A DNA stretch of 33,327 bases from Myxococcota bacterium (GCA_023150835.1 JAKLKB010000072.1:1-33327); one strand, 5' to 3'; shown: positions 23,239 through 31,615, counted from the stretch's first letter. The notes: generated by a model not told the origin, from the sequence alone. Program-made: numbers and translations.

Positions 23239-23371
23239 GTTTTGTGGGGCGTTGCCCCACACCCCACAAGGGAGCATCGCCCCCTTGACCCCATGTCGGC
23301 GAAGAGATCGCCGTTTTTCACTCCCACAACTCTGTCGATTGAAAGGGCGCGAACACGGGGGGAGTTTTGGC
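23239..23371 (+). repeat. Dispersed repeat family A, copy 4
   Basis: TTTTGTGGGGCGTTGCCCCA, CAAGGGAG...CCCTTGACCCCATGTCGGCGAAG and GCGAACACGGGG match the family. It starts 29 bp after an ATGA start codon that overlaps the receptor stop, and its frame is open from that ATG. Confidence 0.85.
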
Positions 23372-23452
23372 CGAAGTGTCACTCCGATCCACAGCGGCCT
23401 ACATCCGAGGAGAACGCGAACACAAGGCAGAAGGATTGGAAACTGCGCAGCA

Positions 23453-23953
23453 ATGGTCAAAAGAGGGATTGCGCTTTGGGGTCTCGCTGTTTTGGTCGTG
23501 GCAACCCTCCGATGCGACGGGCAAAATAGCGAGTTTGCGTGCGGCCTAAACCAAAATGGCTGGCAGCGCTGCGTAGACAACAAGATCCGCTATTGTCACG
23601 CAACCACCGAAGAAGACGGTCATTTTCACTGGGGGCAAAAGTGCGTCGATCAAGGCTTGCTCTGCGAGATCGTCGGCGAACGCAAAGCCGCCTGCATCGA
23701 CAAAACCAAAGCCTGTCAAGCCAACGAAGCCAAGTGCGAAAACAACACCGTTTACACCTGCATCAACGGCTTTTTTTCGGTGACTCCCTGTGGTACGGCC
23801 AAGACCTGCACCGTAGAAGGCGGATCCGCCCAATGCAAGAGCAATAGTGGCCCTGCGTGCAACGGACACGGCGATATCTACGACGGAAAGTGCGAATGCA
23901 ACAAAGGCTACAAAGTCGATGCGTCCGATGCGACGAAGTGCATCGCAGAATGA
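23453..23953 (+). CDS. Secreted Cys-rich protein with EGF-like C-terminus
   Basis: A 166-residue exported protein. The listed ATG starts a signal peptide (MVKRGIALWGLAVLVVATLRC); an alternative ATG at 23210, overlapping the receptor stop as ATGA, would add 81 residues encoded mostly by repeat A. The mature part has about 16 cysteines. The C-terminal segment CNGHGDIYDGKCECNKGYKV resembles an EGF-like module. TLRC is a poor lipobox, so lipidation is uncertain. A surface or periplasmic binding role near the receptor is likely. The ribosome site is only GGATTGGA, and the start remains unsure. The gene is framed by repeat A copies in opposite orientations. Confidence 0.8.
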   Translation: MVKRGIALWGLAVLVVATLRCDGQNSEFACGLNQNGWQRCVDNKIRYCHATTEEDGHFHWGQKCVDQGLLCEIVGERKAACIDKTKACQANEAKCENNTVYTCINGFFSVTPCGTAKTCTVEGGSAQCKSNSGPACNGHGDIYDGKCECNKGYKVDASDATKCIAE

Positions 23954-23991
23954 GGCCGCTCTATCCGATGCGACGAAGTGCATCGCAGAAT
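23924..23991 (+). repeat. 40-bp tandem duplication of gene 3' end
   Basis: A 28-bp sequence, TCCGATGCGACGAAGTGCAT plus CGCAGAAT, occurs at 23924-23951 and again at 23964-23991. The first copy contains the last codons of the EGF-like gene; the second is non-coding after the stop. Confidence 0.9.
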
Positions 23992-24038
23992 AATTCGGAA
24001 AAAAAGCGTACGACAAAAAAAGGAGCATCGCGTTGGCC

Positions 24039-24168
24039 CAAAACCCCCGTGTTCGCGTCATGTCGAGCGGCTGTGCTGTGGGTCTGAAAAACACCTGCTC
24101 GCTCCGCCGATACGGGGTCAAGGGGGCCGAGACCCCTTGCGGGGCGTGGGGCAGCGCCCCACAAAACC
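24039..24168 (-). repeat. Dispersed repeat family A, copy 5 (inverted)
   Basis: On the plus strand: AAACCCCCGTGTTCGC, CCGATACGGGGTCAAGGGGG, CCCCTTGCGGGGCGTGGGGC and AGCGCCCCACAAAA. With copy 4 it forms an inverted pair around the EGF-like gene. Confidence 0.85.
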
Positions 24169-24241
24169 ATTCAAAGGCTTAATTCCTCAAAGAGTCGGAA
24201 AAGACATCCGATAAAAAGTAGGGATCGAGGAGAAGAAGAAG

Positions 24242-25006
24242 ATGCGTTGGTATGGATGGCTGTGTTTGATTGTGGGATTGTGGGGTTGTGAGGCGAAGAC
24301 AAGCGGTGTCAAGATCCAGTTTCAGGCGTCGGTGGTGGGAGCGATGTCCGATGGAAAGCCTGTGGGGGTCTTTGAAAATCGGCAGGGCTGGAAAGTGACG
24401 TTGGAGAAGGCACACTTTCTTTTCGGTCCTGTGGTCTTTTACGAAGGCAAGCCGCGTGTAGCGTGGTGGCGAGAGTTGCCACGATGGGGATCGGCGTATG
24501 CTGATCCCGGCCATGTGACGGTCGATAACCGCAAAGTGCTTGCGGAGGTGCGTGGGCAATATGTCTTGGATCTGTTGAAGGGCGAGGCGCTTGATCTCGG
24601 AAAAAACAGCGGGATCGAAGGGACGTTGCAATCCGTCGAGTTGCAGTTGTTACCGCCCGCAGGTGGAGTGATCGGAACGGTGGCCGAGATGGAAGGAGCG
24701 ACTTTTTCGGCACTTGGTCAAGCAGAAAAAGCTGGAGAGATCAGAAGATTTCATACGAAGCTGACGATCCCTGACGGCGGAACGCAGCGACTGGTGCAAG
24801 GGATCGAAGCGGAAGTTGCTTTGTCAGCAGCGAAGGTGGGGACGGGTCGGCTGGAAGTGCGGATCTTTGTGGATCGGTTGTTGGGGAGCGTCGACTTCGG
24901 GGGTTTGAGCGAAAAGGAGGGAGAGCGTTATGTGTTGAATGAAAAAGACGGCGGGATCGTGCAAGGGATACGGTCGCGTTATTCGTACGGCGTGGTCTGG
25001 AGGTAA
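24242..25006 (+). CDS. Lipoprotein of unknown function, TonB locus
   Basis: A 254-residue lipoprotein: residues 1-16 end in GLWGC, a lipobox with C16. The ATG follows GGAGAAGAAGAA. The motif GWKVTLEKAHFLFGPVVFY near residues 46-65 resembles GWKLKFTKLLIVVGDVALV in the next gene, so the two are probably relatives. A DPGH element (YADPGHVTVD), DLLKGEALDLG and IEGTLQSVELQLLPP follow. I do not recognise a named family. Position between a TonB receptor and TonB genes suggests an outer-membrane or periplasmic accessory for substrate capture. The next gene starts 2 bp after its stop. Confidence 0.85.
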   Translation: MRWYGWLCLIVGLWGCEAKTSGVKIQFQASVVGAMSDGKPVGVFENRQGWKVTLEKAHFLFGPVVFYEGKPRVAWWRELPRWGSAYADPGHVTVDNRKVLAEVRGQYVLDLLKGEALDLGKNSGIEGTLQSVELQLLPPAGGVIGTVAEMEGATFSALGQAEKAGEIRRFHTKLTIPDGGTQRLVQGIEAEVALSAAKVGTGRLEVRIFVDRLLGSVDFGGLSEKEGERYVLNEKDGGIVQGIRSRYSYGVVWR

Positions 25007-25008
25007 GG

Positions 25009-25953
25009 ATGCGGGATCTGCGTTGGTTTGTGTGGTTTGTGTGCGGGGCGTGCTTGGTTTGGGGTGCGTCGGCTTGTACAGGCGAAGACTTCGCTGGCAA
25101 GGGAACGGTGGCCTTGTCGCTGAGTGGTGGAGAAGCTTTACGCGAAGGATTTCCACACAAGGAGAGCGGTACAGAGCGATCATTTGTGGATGGATGGAAG
25201 CTCAAGTTTACAAAACTGCTGATCGTGGTGGGTGACGTCGCGTTGGTGCGGCCCGAAAAGAAGGATGTGGCGGCCTCTTGGAAAGGTCCGCTTTTGGTGG
25301 ATATGATGGCCGAAGCCGTCCAAGGTGGCGGAACACAGGGGACATTGGAGTTTGCGGAGATCAAGGACGTTCCGGCCTTGCGCTTGAATGTGGGATTTTC
25401 GGTGCTTCCCGCAACAGCAGGGGTCGAAAAGAGATACGCCACAGAAGCCGACGCCAACGAGATGATCGCAAAGGGTTGGTCTTTTTTGTTTGAAGGAACC
25501 GCAAACAAAGAAGGGACGGCAGAGATCAAGTTTCGTTTGGGGCTACCGCTACATCTGCGCTATTCGGAGTGCAGCAACGGCAAGGACTCGACCTTGGGCT
25601 TGGCGGTAGAGAGCAACAAAAAGACAGGCGCGTTGATCTACTTGCATCCGATCCATCTGTTTTGGGATTCCTTGGGCGAAGGCAAAAGCAAGCTGCGCTT
25701 TGATGCGTTTGCAGCGGTGGCAGGTGACGATAAGCTCGTTGTATCGGATGAGTTGGCGACCCAAGACCTCACAAAACTCAAAGGACTCAATGGAGAGCGA
25801 CTCAAAGGAGCAGACGGCGCGTTGGTGTACTACGACGACAACGGACTTTTACCACCCGATCAGTTGAATCTACTGGCCTTTTTCCAATTTGCGGTGCGAG
25901 ATAGCATCCATTTTAACGGGTTGGGGCTGTGCAGATCCGAGCGGATCCGATGA
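25009..25953 (+). CDS. Second lipoprotein of unknown function, related to the preceding one
   Basis: A 314-residue lipoprotein with signal sequence ending GASAC (C23). It begins 2 bp after the preceding gene, with GGAGGTAAGG across that junction as its ribosome site. DGWKLKFTKLLIVVGDV near residues 62-78 and the later DVPALRLNVGFSVLPA are shared in style with the 24242 product. It contains ECSNG and a hydrophobic GALIYLHPIHLFWD segment. The closing DSIHFNGLGLC is reminiscent of a beta-sandwich end. No family is recognised. It most likely acts at the outer membrane with its neighbour and the receptor. Confidence 0.85.
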   Translation: MRDLRWFVWFVCGACLVWGASACTGEDFAGKGTVALSLSGGEALREGFPHKESGTERSFVDGWKLKFTKLLIVVGDVALVRPEKKDVAASWKGPLLVDMMAEAVQGGGTQGTLEFAEIKDVPALRLNVGFSVLPATAGVEKRYATEADANEMIAKGWSFLFEGTANKEGTAEIKFRLGLPLHLRYSECSNGKDSTLGLAVESNKKTGALIYLHPIHLFWDSLGEGKSKLRFDAFAAVAGDDKLVVSDELATQDLTKLKGLNGERLKGADGALVYYDDNGLLPPDQLNLLAFFQFAVRDSIHFNGLGLCRSERIR

Positions 25954-26118
25954 GGTGGTGTATGTGGCGGATCCGATGAGGTGGTGGATCCGATGAGGTG
26001 GTGGATTCGATGAGGTGGTGTATTCGATGAGGTGGTGTATTCGATGAGGTGGTGTATGTGGTGGATTCGATGAGGTGGTGTATGTGGCGGATTCGGTGAG
26101 GTGGTGTATGTGGCGGAT
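25935..26118 (+). repeat. Degenerate 17-26 bp minisatellite
   Basis: GATYCGATGAGGTGGTG, often followed by TATGTGGCG, is repeated about nine times between the lipoprotein stop and the next gene. The unit contains GAGGTGG and ATG and could be mistaken for repeated ribosome sites. Confidence 0.88.
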
Positions 26119-26317
26119 TCTTTGTCGTGGATGGGAGAGAGGCACAAGGCCGAGCAAAGCAGCAGCGTTCGGCTGTCGATGGCTGTTTGCTTGCGGGCGA
26201 TCTACGTATGCTTGGTTGCGGGCGGCTTTTGATGCCTTGGCGACGAAGCCATCGTTAGAGGCGGCTTTTTCTGACTTGGCTACGGGGGCTTGGTGGACGG
26301 GCTATCTTGCTTTGGCT

Positions 26318-27178
26318 ATGGGGGCTTGGTTGTGGGTGGTTTGTTGTACCTCGGTGGTGTGGGCGGAGCCACCCTTGCCGCGAGAAAATCGCCCGCAGCG
26401 ATGGGCCGATCAGCCCGTTTTGGTCCGAAAAAAAGGCGAACGAAAGCCGCGTTCCAAAGCCCCGTCATCACGGCAGTTGCAGCGATGGTCTGCGGAGCTT
26501 GTGCGTCTGCGAACAGAAGTCGATCGCGTCTCTTCGCAGATCCGCATCGAACGGGAGCAATCGCTGTTGGCCTTGCGCGGATTGGAAAGTCGTCGGGCGC
26601 AGTTGCAGAGCATGGTGGATCAAGAGCGATTGCGATTCCAGCGGTGGATGGGGCAGGTTGAGCGATTGAAACAGCAGTTACAAAGCCGCAGCATGGCGCA
26701 ATCGGCGATCCACGACGCTTTGTTGGATGCCTTAAAAAGTGTCGAGCAAGCGATCGAAGGCAGTCTGCCTTACCGGCGCAAAGAGCGATGGGAACAAGTG
26801 CAAAAGATCCGAGTGCGGATGAAAGCGGGTCGAATCGACGCAGAACAAGGTGTTGCGGCGCTTTGGCGGATATTAGAAGACGAATTGCGTCTAACAGCAT
26901 TGGTGGAACGTGCGGAGCTTCCGCTTGAACTGCACAAAGGAAAGCCGCCGCGCCTTGTAAAAGTCGTCCGCGTCGGGATGATCGCGATGTTTGTGTTGGA
27001 AGGAAAAGGACGGTACGGTCGGATGGTTCGGGATGCGAAAGGTGGGTGGGTGTATCTCTTGGCCCGCTCACTCGAAGACAGGGAGCAGATCGCGTTGTTG
27101 TTTGAAAACCTTGAGCGACAGATCCGCGAAGGCTTGTATCGTTTGCCGCTGTTGGCTCCGAAAGGAGGGCAGCGATGA
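26318..27178 (+). CDS. DUF3450-family periplasmic coiled-coil protein
   Basis: A 286-residue protein. The ATG at 26318 begins a short signal peptide, MGAWLWVVCCTSVVWAEP; the frame stays open upstream to 26075 through the minisatellite, so the start is not secure. The next ~90 residues form a coiled coil (LQRWSAELVRLRTEVDRV, ERLKQQLQSR). The family pattern LPYRRKERWEQVQKIR, then LWRILEDELRLTA and a beta-rich end with GGWVYLLARS fits DUF3450, which precedes the ttpC-exbB-exbD-tonB genes in Vibrio-type TonB2 systems. It is probably periplasmic and aids energy transfer. The stop overlaps an ATG of the next gene region (ATGA). Confidence 0.82.
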   Translation: MGAWLWVVCCTSVVWAEPPLPRENRPQRWADQPVLVRKKGERKPRSKAPSSRQLQRWSAELVRLRTEVDRVSSQIRIEREQSLLALRGLESRRAQLQSMVDQERLRFQRWMGQVERLKQQLQSRSMAQSAIHDALLDALKSVEQAIEGSLPYRRKERWEQVQKIRVRMKAGRIDAEQGVAALWRILEDELRLTALVERAELPLELHKGKPPRLVKVVRVGMIAMFVLEGKGRYGRMVRDAKGGWVYLLARSLEDREQIALLFENLERQIREGLYRLPLLAPKGGQR

Positions 27179-27198
27179 GAAGAGTGAAGCGGTTGAGA

Positions 27199-27335
27199 TC
27201 GTGTGGTGGGGCGCGGCCCCACGCCCCGCAAGGGAGTGCGGCTCCCTTGACCCCGTGTAGGCGGAACGAACAGACATTTTTCAAACAAACGACGGAACCG
27301 TTTGGAATACCGAGAACACGGGGAAATTTTGTCAA
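27199..27335 (+). repeat. Dispersed repeat family A, copy 6
   Basis: GTGTGGTGGGGCGCGGCCCC, GCAAGGGAG...CCCTTGACCCCGTGTAGGCGGA and GAACACGGGG. It lies 24 bp after an ATG that overlaps the DUF3450 stop. The frame from that ATG is open through the repeat and joins the TtpC gene. Confidence 0.83.
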
Positions 27336-27363
27336 AAGCGGGGCTGCGAGGACAGGCTTTTGC

Positions 27364-28749
27364 TTGAAAAGCGGATGGTACATCGCTTTGTGCGCATTGG
27401 TTTTCTCTCCGATGCGCGCTCGTGCCGAAGAGAAGGGTATCTTGCCTTCTTTTGAACAAAGCTATCGACAAGAAAAACGAGAACTAGAACAGACCCTTGC
27501 AAGCATGAAAGAAACGTTGCGCCAAGTCCAACAGGATGGAACACAGCGTAGGCTCCGATTAGAAGGACAGATCCGCCAATTGACAGGCGAGATGACGGGA
27601 CTGCGAAAAAAAGCCGAAGAGATGGAAGATCGTCTGCAAGGACTCAAGCAGCGTTGGTCTTCTGTGCGCGAATACAAGGAGCTTTTGAAGGGTACGTTGC
27701 AGATGGGGACTCGCACCCTACGCGAAGAGATCCCAAGTTTGCGTCTTGAAGGAGAAACACCGCAACAGATCCGCAAGTTGTTCGCAGAGGGAGCGCAGTA
27801 TCTACGGCAACGGGCTTCGGTGCATGAGACCTCGGGTGACTTTTTCGATCTAGAGGGGCATCAAGTCCGAGGTCGGATCGTACATGTGGGCGAGATCGCA
27901 GCGTTGGGTGTCGGCGGCGGAAAGGCGGGGGTATTGCGCCGATTGTCGGGGGGCGGCCTGCGGCTGATCCCCCCACAGGAAGGGCATATCGAAGCAGCCA
28001 AGTCTTTGGTGGTGGGGCGCTTGATGGAGAGGATTCCTGTCTATCTGTTTGATCCATTGAGCAAAAGTGGAGATCCTGCTCCTGTTCGGACAGCGTTGGC
28101 GACCGTCGAAGCGGGTGGGCCGATCGCTTGGGTGATCTTGGTGTTGGGGATGTTTGGGGTGTTGTTGTTGTTGGAGCGCTTGTGGACACTTTCACGCGAA
28201 ACGGTGGGACGAGAGACCCGATGGGAAGAAGTCTTGGGGTGGGTGCGTGTAGGGCAGACAGAGAAAGCGTTAAAGTCTGTGCGTCGGATGGGACTGGCTG
28301 GACCTGTCTTGGGCGTGTTGATCGAGGAGCGCGAGCGGTCGCGGGAGGTCTTAGAACAGCGGGCAAGTGAGGCGTTGTTGGAGCAGATGCCGCTGCTGGA
28401 GCGTTCGACGGCGTTGTTGGGGGTGTTGGTGACGGTGGCTCCGCTGCTTGGGCTTTTGGGGACAGTAACAGGGATGATCTCGACCTTCGATGTGATCACC
28501 ACACACGGAACAGGAAACCCGCGACTGCTCTCTCAAGGGATCTCGGAAGCGCTCATCACAACGGAGCTTGGACTGGCGGTCGCGATCCCGCTGCTGTTGG
28601 CCAAAAGCTTTTTTGTGCGGTGGGCGGATCGGCTTTTGGAAACAACGCAACGAAGGTCGTTGGCTTTGCTTTATACACTAAAAGGCATCGAAGAAGCGCA
28701 TCCATCGGACGAACCAGAAGACAAGAGGAACTCGGATGTTCTGGCGTGA
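27364..28749 (+). CDS. ttpC: TtpC-like MotA/TolQ/ExbB protein with periplasmic coiled coil
   Basis: A 461-residue protein from the TTG at 27364, which has GAGGA 11 bp upstream and gives a clean signal peptide (MKSGWYIALCALVFSPMRARA). An upstream ATG at 27175, coupled to the DUF3450 stop, would add 63 residues coded mostly by repeat A. Residues 30-100 are coiled coil, 105-245 a periplasmic domain, then TM helices near 254-273, 347-372 and 398-418. The core has APLLGLLGTVTGMISTF and EALITTELGLAVAIPLLL, typical of MotA/TolQ/ExbB. TtpC proteins of Vibrio connect the TonB2 energy complex to the DUF3450 protein. The C-terminus overlaps a short frame. Confidence 0.9.
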   Translation: MKSGWYIALCALVFSPMRARAEEKGILPSFEQSYRQEKRELEQTLASMKETLRQVQQDGTQRRLRLEGQIRQLTGEMTGLRKKAEEMEDRLQGLKQRWSSVREYKELLKGTLQMGTRTLREEIPSLRLEGETPQQIRKLFAEGAQYLRQRASVHETSGDFFDLEGHQVRGRIVHVGEIAALGVGGGKAGVLRRLSGGGLRLIPPQEGHIEAAKSLVVGRLMERIPVYLFDPLSKSGDPAPVRTALATVEAGGPIAWVILVLGMFGVLLLLERLWTLSRETVGRETRWEEVLGWVRVGQTEKALKSVRRMGLAGPVLGVLIEERERSREVLEQRASEALLEQMPLLERSTALLGVLVTVAPLLGLLGTVTGMISTFDVITTHGTGNPRLLSQGISEALITTELGLAVAIPLLLAKSFFVRWADRLLETTQRRSLALLYTLKGIEEAHPSDEPEDKRNSDVLA

Positions 28750-28822
28750 TCAAGAATACCGGTATGGCGCAAACCATAAGCAGGTCGAGGTCGCGCACAG
28801 CATGGCGCGATGGAGGGTGTAG
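28736..28822 (+). CDS. Possible 28-residue ORF linking ttpC and exbB
   Basis: ATG at 28736 overlaps the ttpC stop by 14 bp, has AGAGGAA about 6 bp upstream, and ends 3 bp before the exbB ATG. The peptide is charged (MFWRDQEYRYGANHKQ...) and has no membrane helix. It may only serve to couple translation; a real protein is unproven. Confidence 0.3.
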   Translation: MFWRDQEYRYGANHKQVEVAHSMARWRV

Positions 28823-28825
28823 CCG

Positions 28826-29347
28826 ATGCTCGGAGGTTGGGAAAGCAACGCGATCTTGCGGATGATGTGGGCGGGTGGATGGATGATGTGGCCGCTGGCG
28901 TTTGTGGGAGTATGGGTGTTGTATCTGCTGCTGCTGCGAAGCCTTGAGCTGTGGCAAGTCTGGTGGTGGATGAACAGATGGATCACCGAAAAACCCCGTT
29001 CGGGCGGTGAAGTGGAACGAAAGATGGCGCTTGTCGAGTGGCGGATGACGCTGATGCGGATACCCGTCTTGACGCAAACCCTGATCTCCTCAGCCCCGTT
29101 GATGGGGTTATTGGGAACGGTCAGCGGGATGATCACCACCTTTGAGGCGTTGGCGGATGGCGCATTGCACCAGCCTTCGGGCGGTATCGCAGGTGGGATC
29201 GCACAGGCATTGTTGACAACGCAGTTGGGCTTGAGCATCGCGCTACCTGCTTTGTTGTGGCAGCAATTGTTGGGGCGTTGGGCCTCGCGTTTGGTGTACC
29301 GATTGGGCGCGCTGCAGATCACGAAAATAGCGGCATCTTCGCGGTGA
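28826..29347 (+). CDS. exbB: ExbB-type biopolymer transport protein
   Basis: A 173-residue inner-membrane protein with three helices near 18-40, 84-105 and 130-150. The signature APLMGLLGTVSGMITTFEAL and the ALLTTQLGLSIALPALL segment identify the MotA/TolQ/ExbB family. With ExbD it uses the proton gradient to drive TonB. The ATG has GGAGG 10 bp upstream. It is separated from exbD by 177 bp carrying repeat B; otherwise the order ttpC-exbB-exbD-tonB is intact. Confidence 0.93.
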   Translation: MLGGWESNAILRMMWAGGWMMWPLAFVGVWVLYLLLLRSLELWQVWWWMNRWITEKPRSGGEVERKMALVEWRMTLMRIPVLTQTLISSAPLMGLLGTVSGMITTFEALADGALHQPSGGIAGGIAQALLTTQLGLSIALPALLWQQLLGRWASRLVYRLGALQITKIAASSR

Positions 29348-29400
29348 TGGATGGTACGATATCCGAGAGATCTGTGATCGCAGGATGGATGCGTTCCGCC

Positions 29401-29440
29401 GTAGACGCCCTGTTCTTGGGCAGCAACAGGGGGCCCCTAC
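29401..29440 (+). repeat. Dispersed repeat family B, copy 4, between exbB and exbD
   Basis: GTAGACGCCCTGTTCTTGGG followed by CAGCAACAGGGGGCCCCTAC. An ACGATATCCGAGAGATC block lies about 45 bp upstream. The element separates two genes that are normally tightly linked, so it probably inserted into the operon. Confidence 0.82.
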
Positions 29441-29524
29441 ACATTGCGATTGCACGTTGAGCGGATGATTCGGAGGATTTCGATGGGCCTGAGAGCTTTG
29501 GATTCGGAGGATTGGAGGTGATGG

Positions 29525-29938
29525 GTGTTGCGATTGGGAGAGGTGCGTCGATCTTCGGCATCGCAAGAAGGCATTGATATTGGGCCATTGATCGATATCG
29601 TCTTTATTTTGCTGATCTTTTTTATGGTGAGTACAACCTTTTCGCGGAATCTCGAAGTGCCGCTGGAGCGCCCAAGTGCGAAAAGCGCCAAGAACGCGGA
29701 TACACGGTCGATTCGGATCACGCTAACACGAGAAGGAAATCTGTTTTTGGAGGGAAGCCCTTTGCAACCTTGGATGCTGCAAGATCGCGTGCGTCAGCTT
29801 CTGCAATCGGGACCGAGCCGCCCTGTCTTGATCTCTACGGATAAACGGGCCGAATCAGGCTTGCTGATCGAGTCTGTCGATCAATGCCGATTGGCGGGGG
29901 CAAAGCACGTCGCTGTCGAAACCGAAAAAGCCCGATAG
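29525..29938 (+). CDS. exbD: ExbD-type biopolymer transport protein
   Basis: A 137-residue protein with one N-terminal helix, IDIGPLIDIVFILLIFFMVSTT, and D24, the conserved proton-carrying aspartate. The periplasmic domain reads RSIRITLTREGNLFLEGSPL and PVLISTDKRAESG. The GTG at 29525 with GGAGGTG 6-12 bp upstream is the probable start; a TTG one codon later is possible. It completes the ExbB-ExbD motor. Confidence 0.93.
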   Translation: MLRLGEVRRSSASQEGIDIGPLIDIVFILLIFFMVSTTFSRNLEVPLERPSAKSAKNADTRSIRITLTREGNLFLEGSPLQPWMLQDRVRQLLQSGPSRPVLISTDKRAESGLLIESVDQCRLAGAKHVAVETEKAR

Positions 29939-29948
29939 AGGAGAGCCG

Positions 29949-30638
29949 ATGTTGTGTTGGAAGCACCACCTTGCAGCTTTTTTGATCGCGTGTGGGTTGA
30001 ATGGGATGTTGTTGTGGGTGATGACATGGCTGCATCGGCCTTTGGATGCAACACCGGCGGTGATTACAAAGACCGTCCCACCGGCGTTTGCAAAGGTGCG
30101 CCTGTCTCCTCCGCAAGAAGCTCTCCCCACCACTCCCACTCTCGAAAACAAGGGGTCGTCTGCTCCTGCCCCTTCGTTGTTGCCAGCGCTTGCGCTTCCC
30201 TCGGCGATCCCGCTTCCTCATGTCTCTTCGCTCTCGCAAGAAGAACACGACCCTCTTTTGCATCCGAGCCGTCGGGGCGAATCCGCAAACGGTCGCGGAG
30301 TAGGTCGAAGCGGTCAAGGTGTCGGTGGTGCGAAAGGAACGTCGTTGATCTTGACCGAAGCGATGATCGATCGGCCTGTTCGGATCTTGGTGCGCATCCC
30401 GCCCAATTATCCGCCACACGCAGAAACCAGCAACATCGAAGGCGAAGTGCAGATGCGCTTGTTGGTAGGTTTGGCGGGAGAGGTAGAGCGCGTCGAGATC
30501 GTCGAAAGCCGTCCCACACGGGTCTTTGATAACGCAGCACGCATCGCTGCGCAACAATGGCGGTTTGAAGCTGCACGTTTTCGTGGTACACCTGTTCGCG
30601 TCTGGGTGCGCCAACGTCTTGCTTTTCGCTTGCGTTGA
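29949..30638 (+). CDS. tonB: TonB energy-transducing protein
   Basis: A 229-residue protein: an inner-membrane anchor (about 8-28), a Pro-rich periplasmic stretch (about 50-95), and the C-terminal TonB domain at 140-229 with IPPNYPPHA, EGEVQMRLLVGLAGEVERVEI, FDNAARIAAQQWRFEAA and VRVWVRQRLAFRL. It spans the periplasm and contacts TonB receptors such as the one encoded upstream. It starts 10 bp after exbD with GAGGAG as ribosome site, so all three are cotranscribed. The short length and the domain order fit the TonB2 type. Confidence 0.95.
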   Translation: MLCWKHHLAAFLIACGLNGMLLWVMTWLHRPLDATPAVITKTVPPAFAKVRLSPPQEALPTTPTLENKGSSAPAPSLLPALALPSAIPLPHVSSLSQEEHDPLLHPSRRGESANGRGVGRSGQGVGGAKGTSLILTEAMIDRPVRILVRIPPNYPPHAETSNIEGEVQMRLLVGLAGEVERVEIVESRPTRVFDNAARIAAQQWRFEAARFRGTPVRVWVRQRLAFRLR

Positions 30639-30673
30639 GACGTGTTGCAAACCAATCGTTTCGGAGCGAAAAA

Positions 30674-31615
30674 ATGCCAAAATTGACCGACATTCTTTGT
30701 TTTGGGCTGACACTTGTGATTTTTTGCTTATCGCATCGCCCGCTGTTTGCGTGCTCTTGCATAGAAAGGCGTAGAACGACGCAAGAAGGGTGGGGAGCCT
30801 ATGCGATTCCAAGCGACGGTCAGAAAAATGTTCCATGCAACCCCCTTTTCATCCTCCGCTCCTCGCGTCTTTGGGGATGGTCTATCGCAACAGCGAGTTC
30901 TTCCCACACAACGGAAAAATACAACAGCGTGATCGAACTCCGTTCTGGGCAAACGATGGTTCCCTTGCGTCAGTCAGCCTCTTTTGCAGAAAATGACACG
31001 ACTTCTTTTTTTCGGGCCGTCCAACAGCTTCAACCCCGCAGCCGATATCAACTTGTACTGACGCTTCGTTCGATTGATGCTCCGACGAAATCTCGAACAA
31101 AGAGCCTTTCTTTCTGGACAGGAGCTTGCAAAAAAGTACGCCCCAAAAAAGCGCCTCTTGCACAACTTTATTCGGGAAAGATCTTCGTTGGCGAATCGAT
31201 CCCTCCCGGCCCAAGTTGCGGAACAGGGCACGCGTTTGTAAGCTTGCGACTCCACTCTGCAAGAAAGACGCGATTTCGACCGGTTATCCATGCGATCTAC
31301 GTGACCAAAACCAACAAAGCCTCCGAATGGAACAAGCTCCCTCCCTTGAAGCTGAATTTCAAGAAGCCCTCCACCGTTTCACCCGTCCAAAAGCAATACA
31401 GTGATACCGTTCAAGAAAAATGGCCTGTCGCTTATGTTTTCGGATCTCAAGAACTCGGATTTGGACGTCGAAGTTATTGCGATGATAGAAGTTCAGCCGA
31501 TGCCTTGCCGTCGGGACAACATCTTCGCTTTGTCATCGAATCCATCGACATCGAAGGGAATCGCTCAAAACCTCGATTGTCTCGATCTTTCTGGGTGCCA
31601 CAAAGATTTCGATAA
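30674..31615 (+). CDS. Secreted protein with possible Ig-like (SbsA-type) segment
   Basis: A 313-residue exported protein. The ATG at 30674 is preceded by GGAG and begins a signal peptide (MPKLTDILCFGLTLVIFCL, then FACSC). The segment AIPSDGQKNVPCNPLFIL resembles the first strand of bacterial Ig-like SbsA domains. The rest has many basic residues and scattered cysteines. It is not a standard part of TonB systems and the family is not recognised. Located 36 bp after tonB, so it is probably cotranscribed. Confidence 0.8.
   Translation: MPKLTDILCFGLTLVIFCLSHRPLFACSCIERRRTTQEGWGAYAIPSDGQKNVPCNPLFILRSSRLWGWSIATASSSHTTEKYNSVIELRSGQTMVPLRQSASFAENDTTSFFRAVQQLQPRSRYQLVLTLRSIDAPTKSRTKSLSFWTGACKKVRPKKAPLAQLYSGKIFVGESIPPGPSCGTGHAFVSLRLHSARKTRFRPVIHAIYVTKTNKASEWNKLPPLKLNFKKPSTVSPVQKQYSDTVQEKWPVAYVFGSQELGFGRRSYCDDRSSADALPSGQHLRFVIESIDIEGNRSKPRLSRSFWVPQRFR

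Noticed and set aside
23546-24121. Minus-strand hydrophobic frame opposite the EGF-like gene
   Set aside because: The plus-strand frame has a signal peptide and regularly spaced cysteines; the minus frame is its Ala/Phe/Val-rich shadow and runs into repeat A.
26075-26317. Extended start for the DUF3450 gene through the minisatellite
   Set aside because: The sequence is repeat-derived and the signal peptide begins near 26318.
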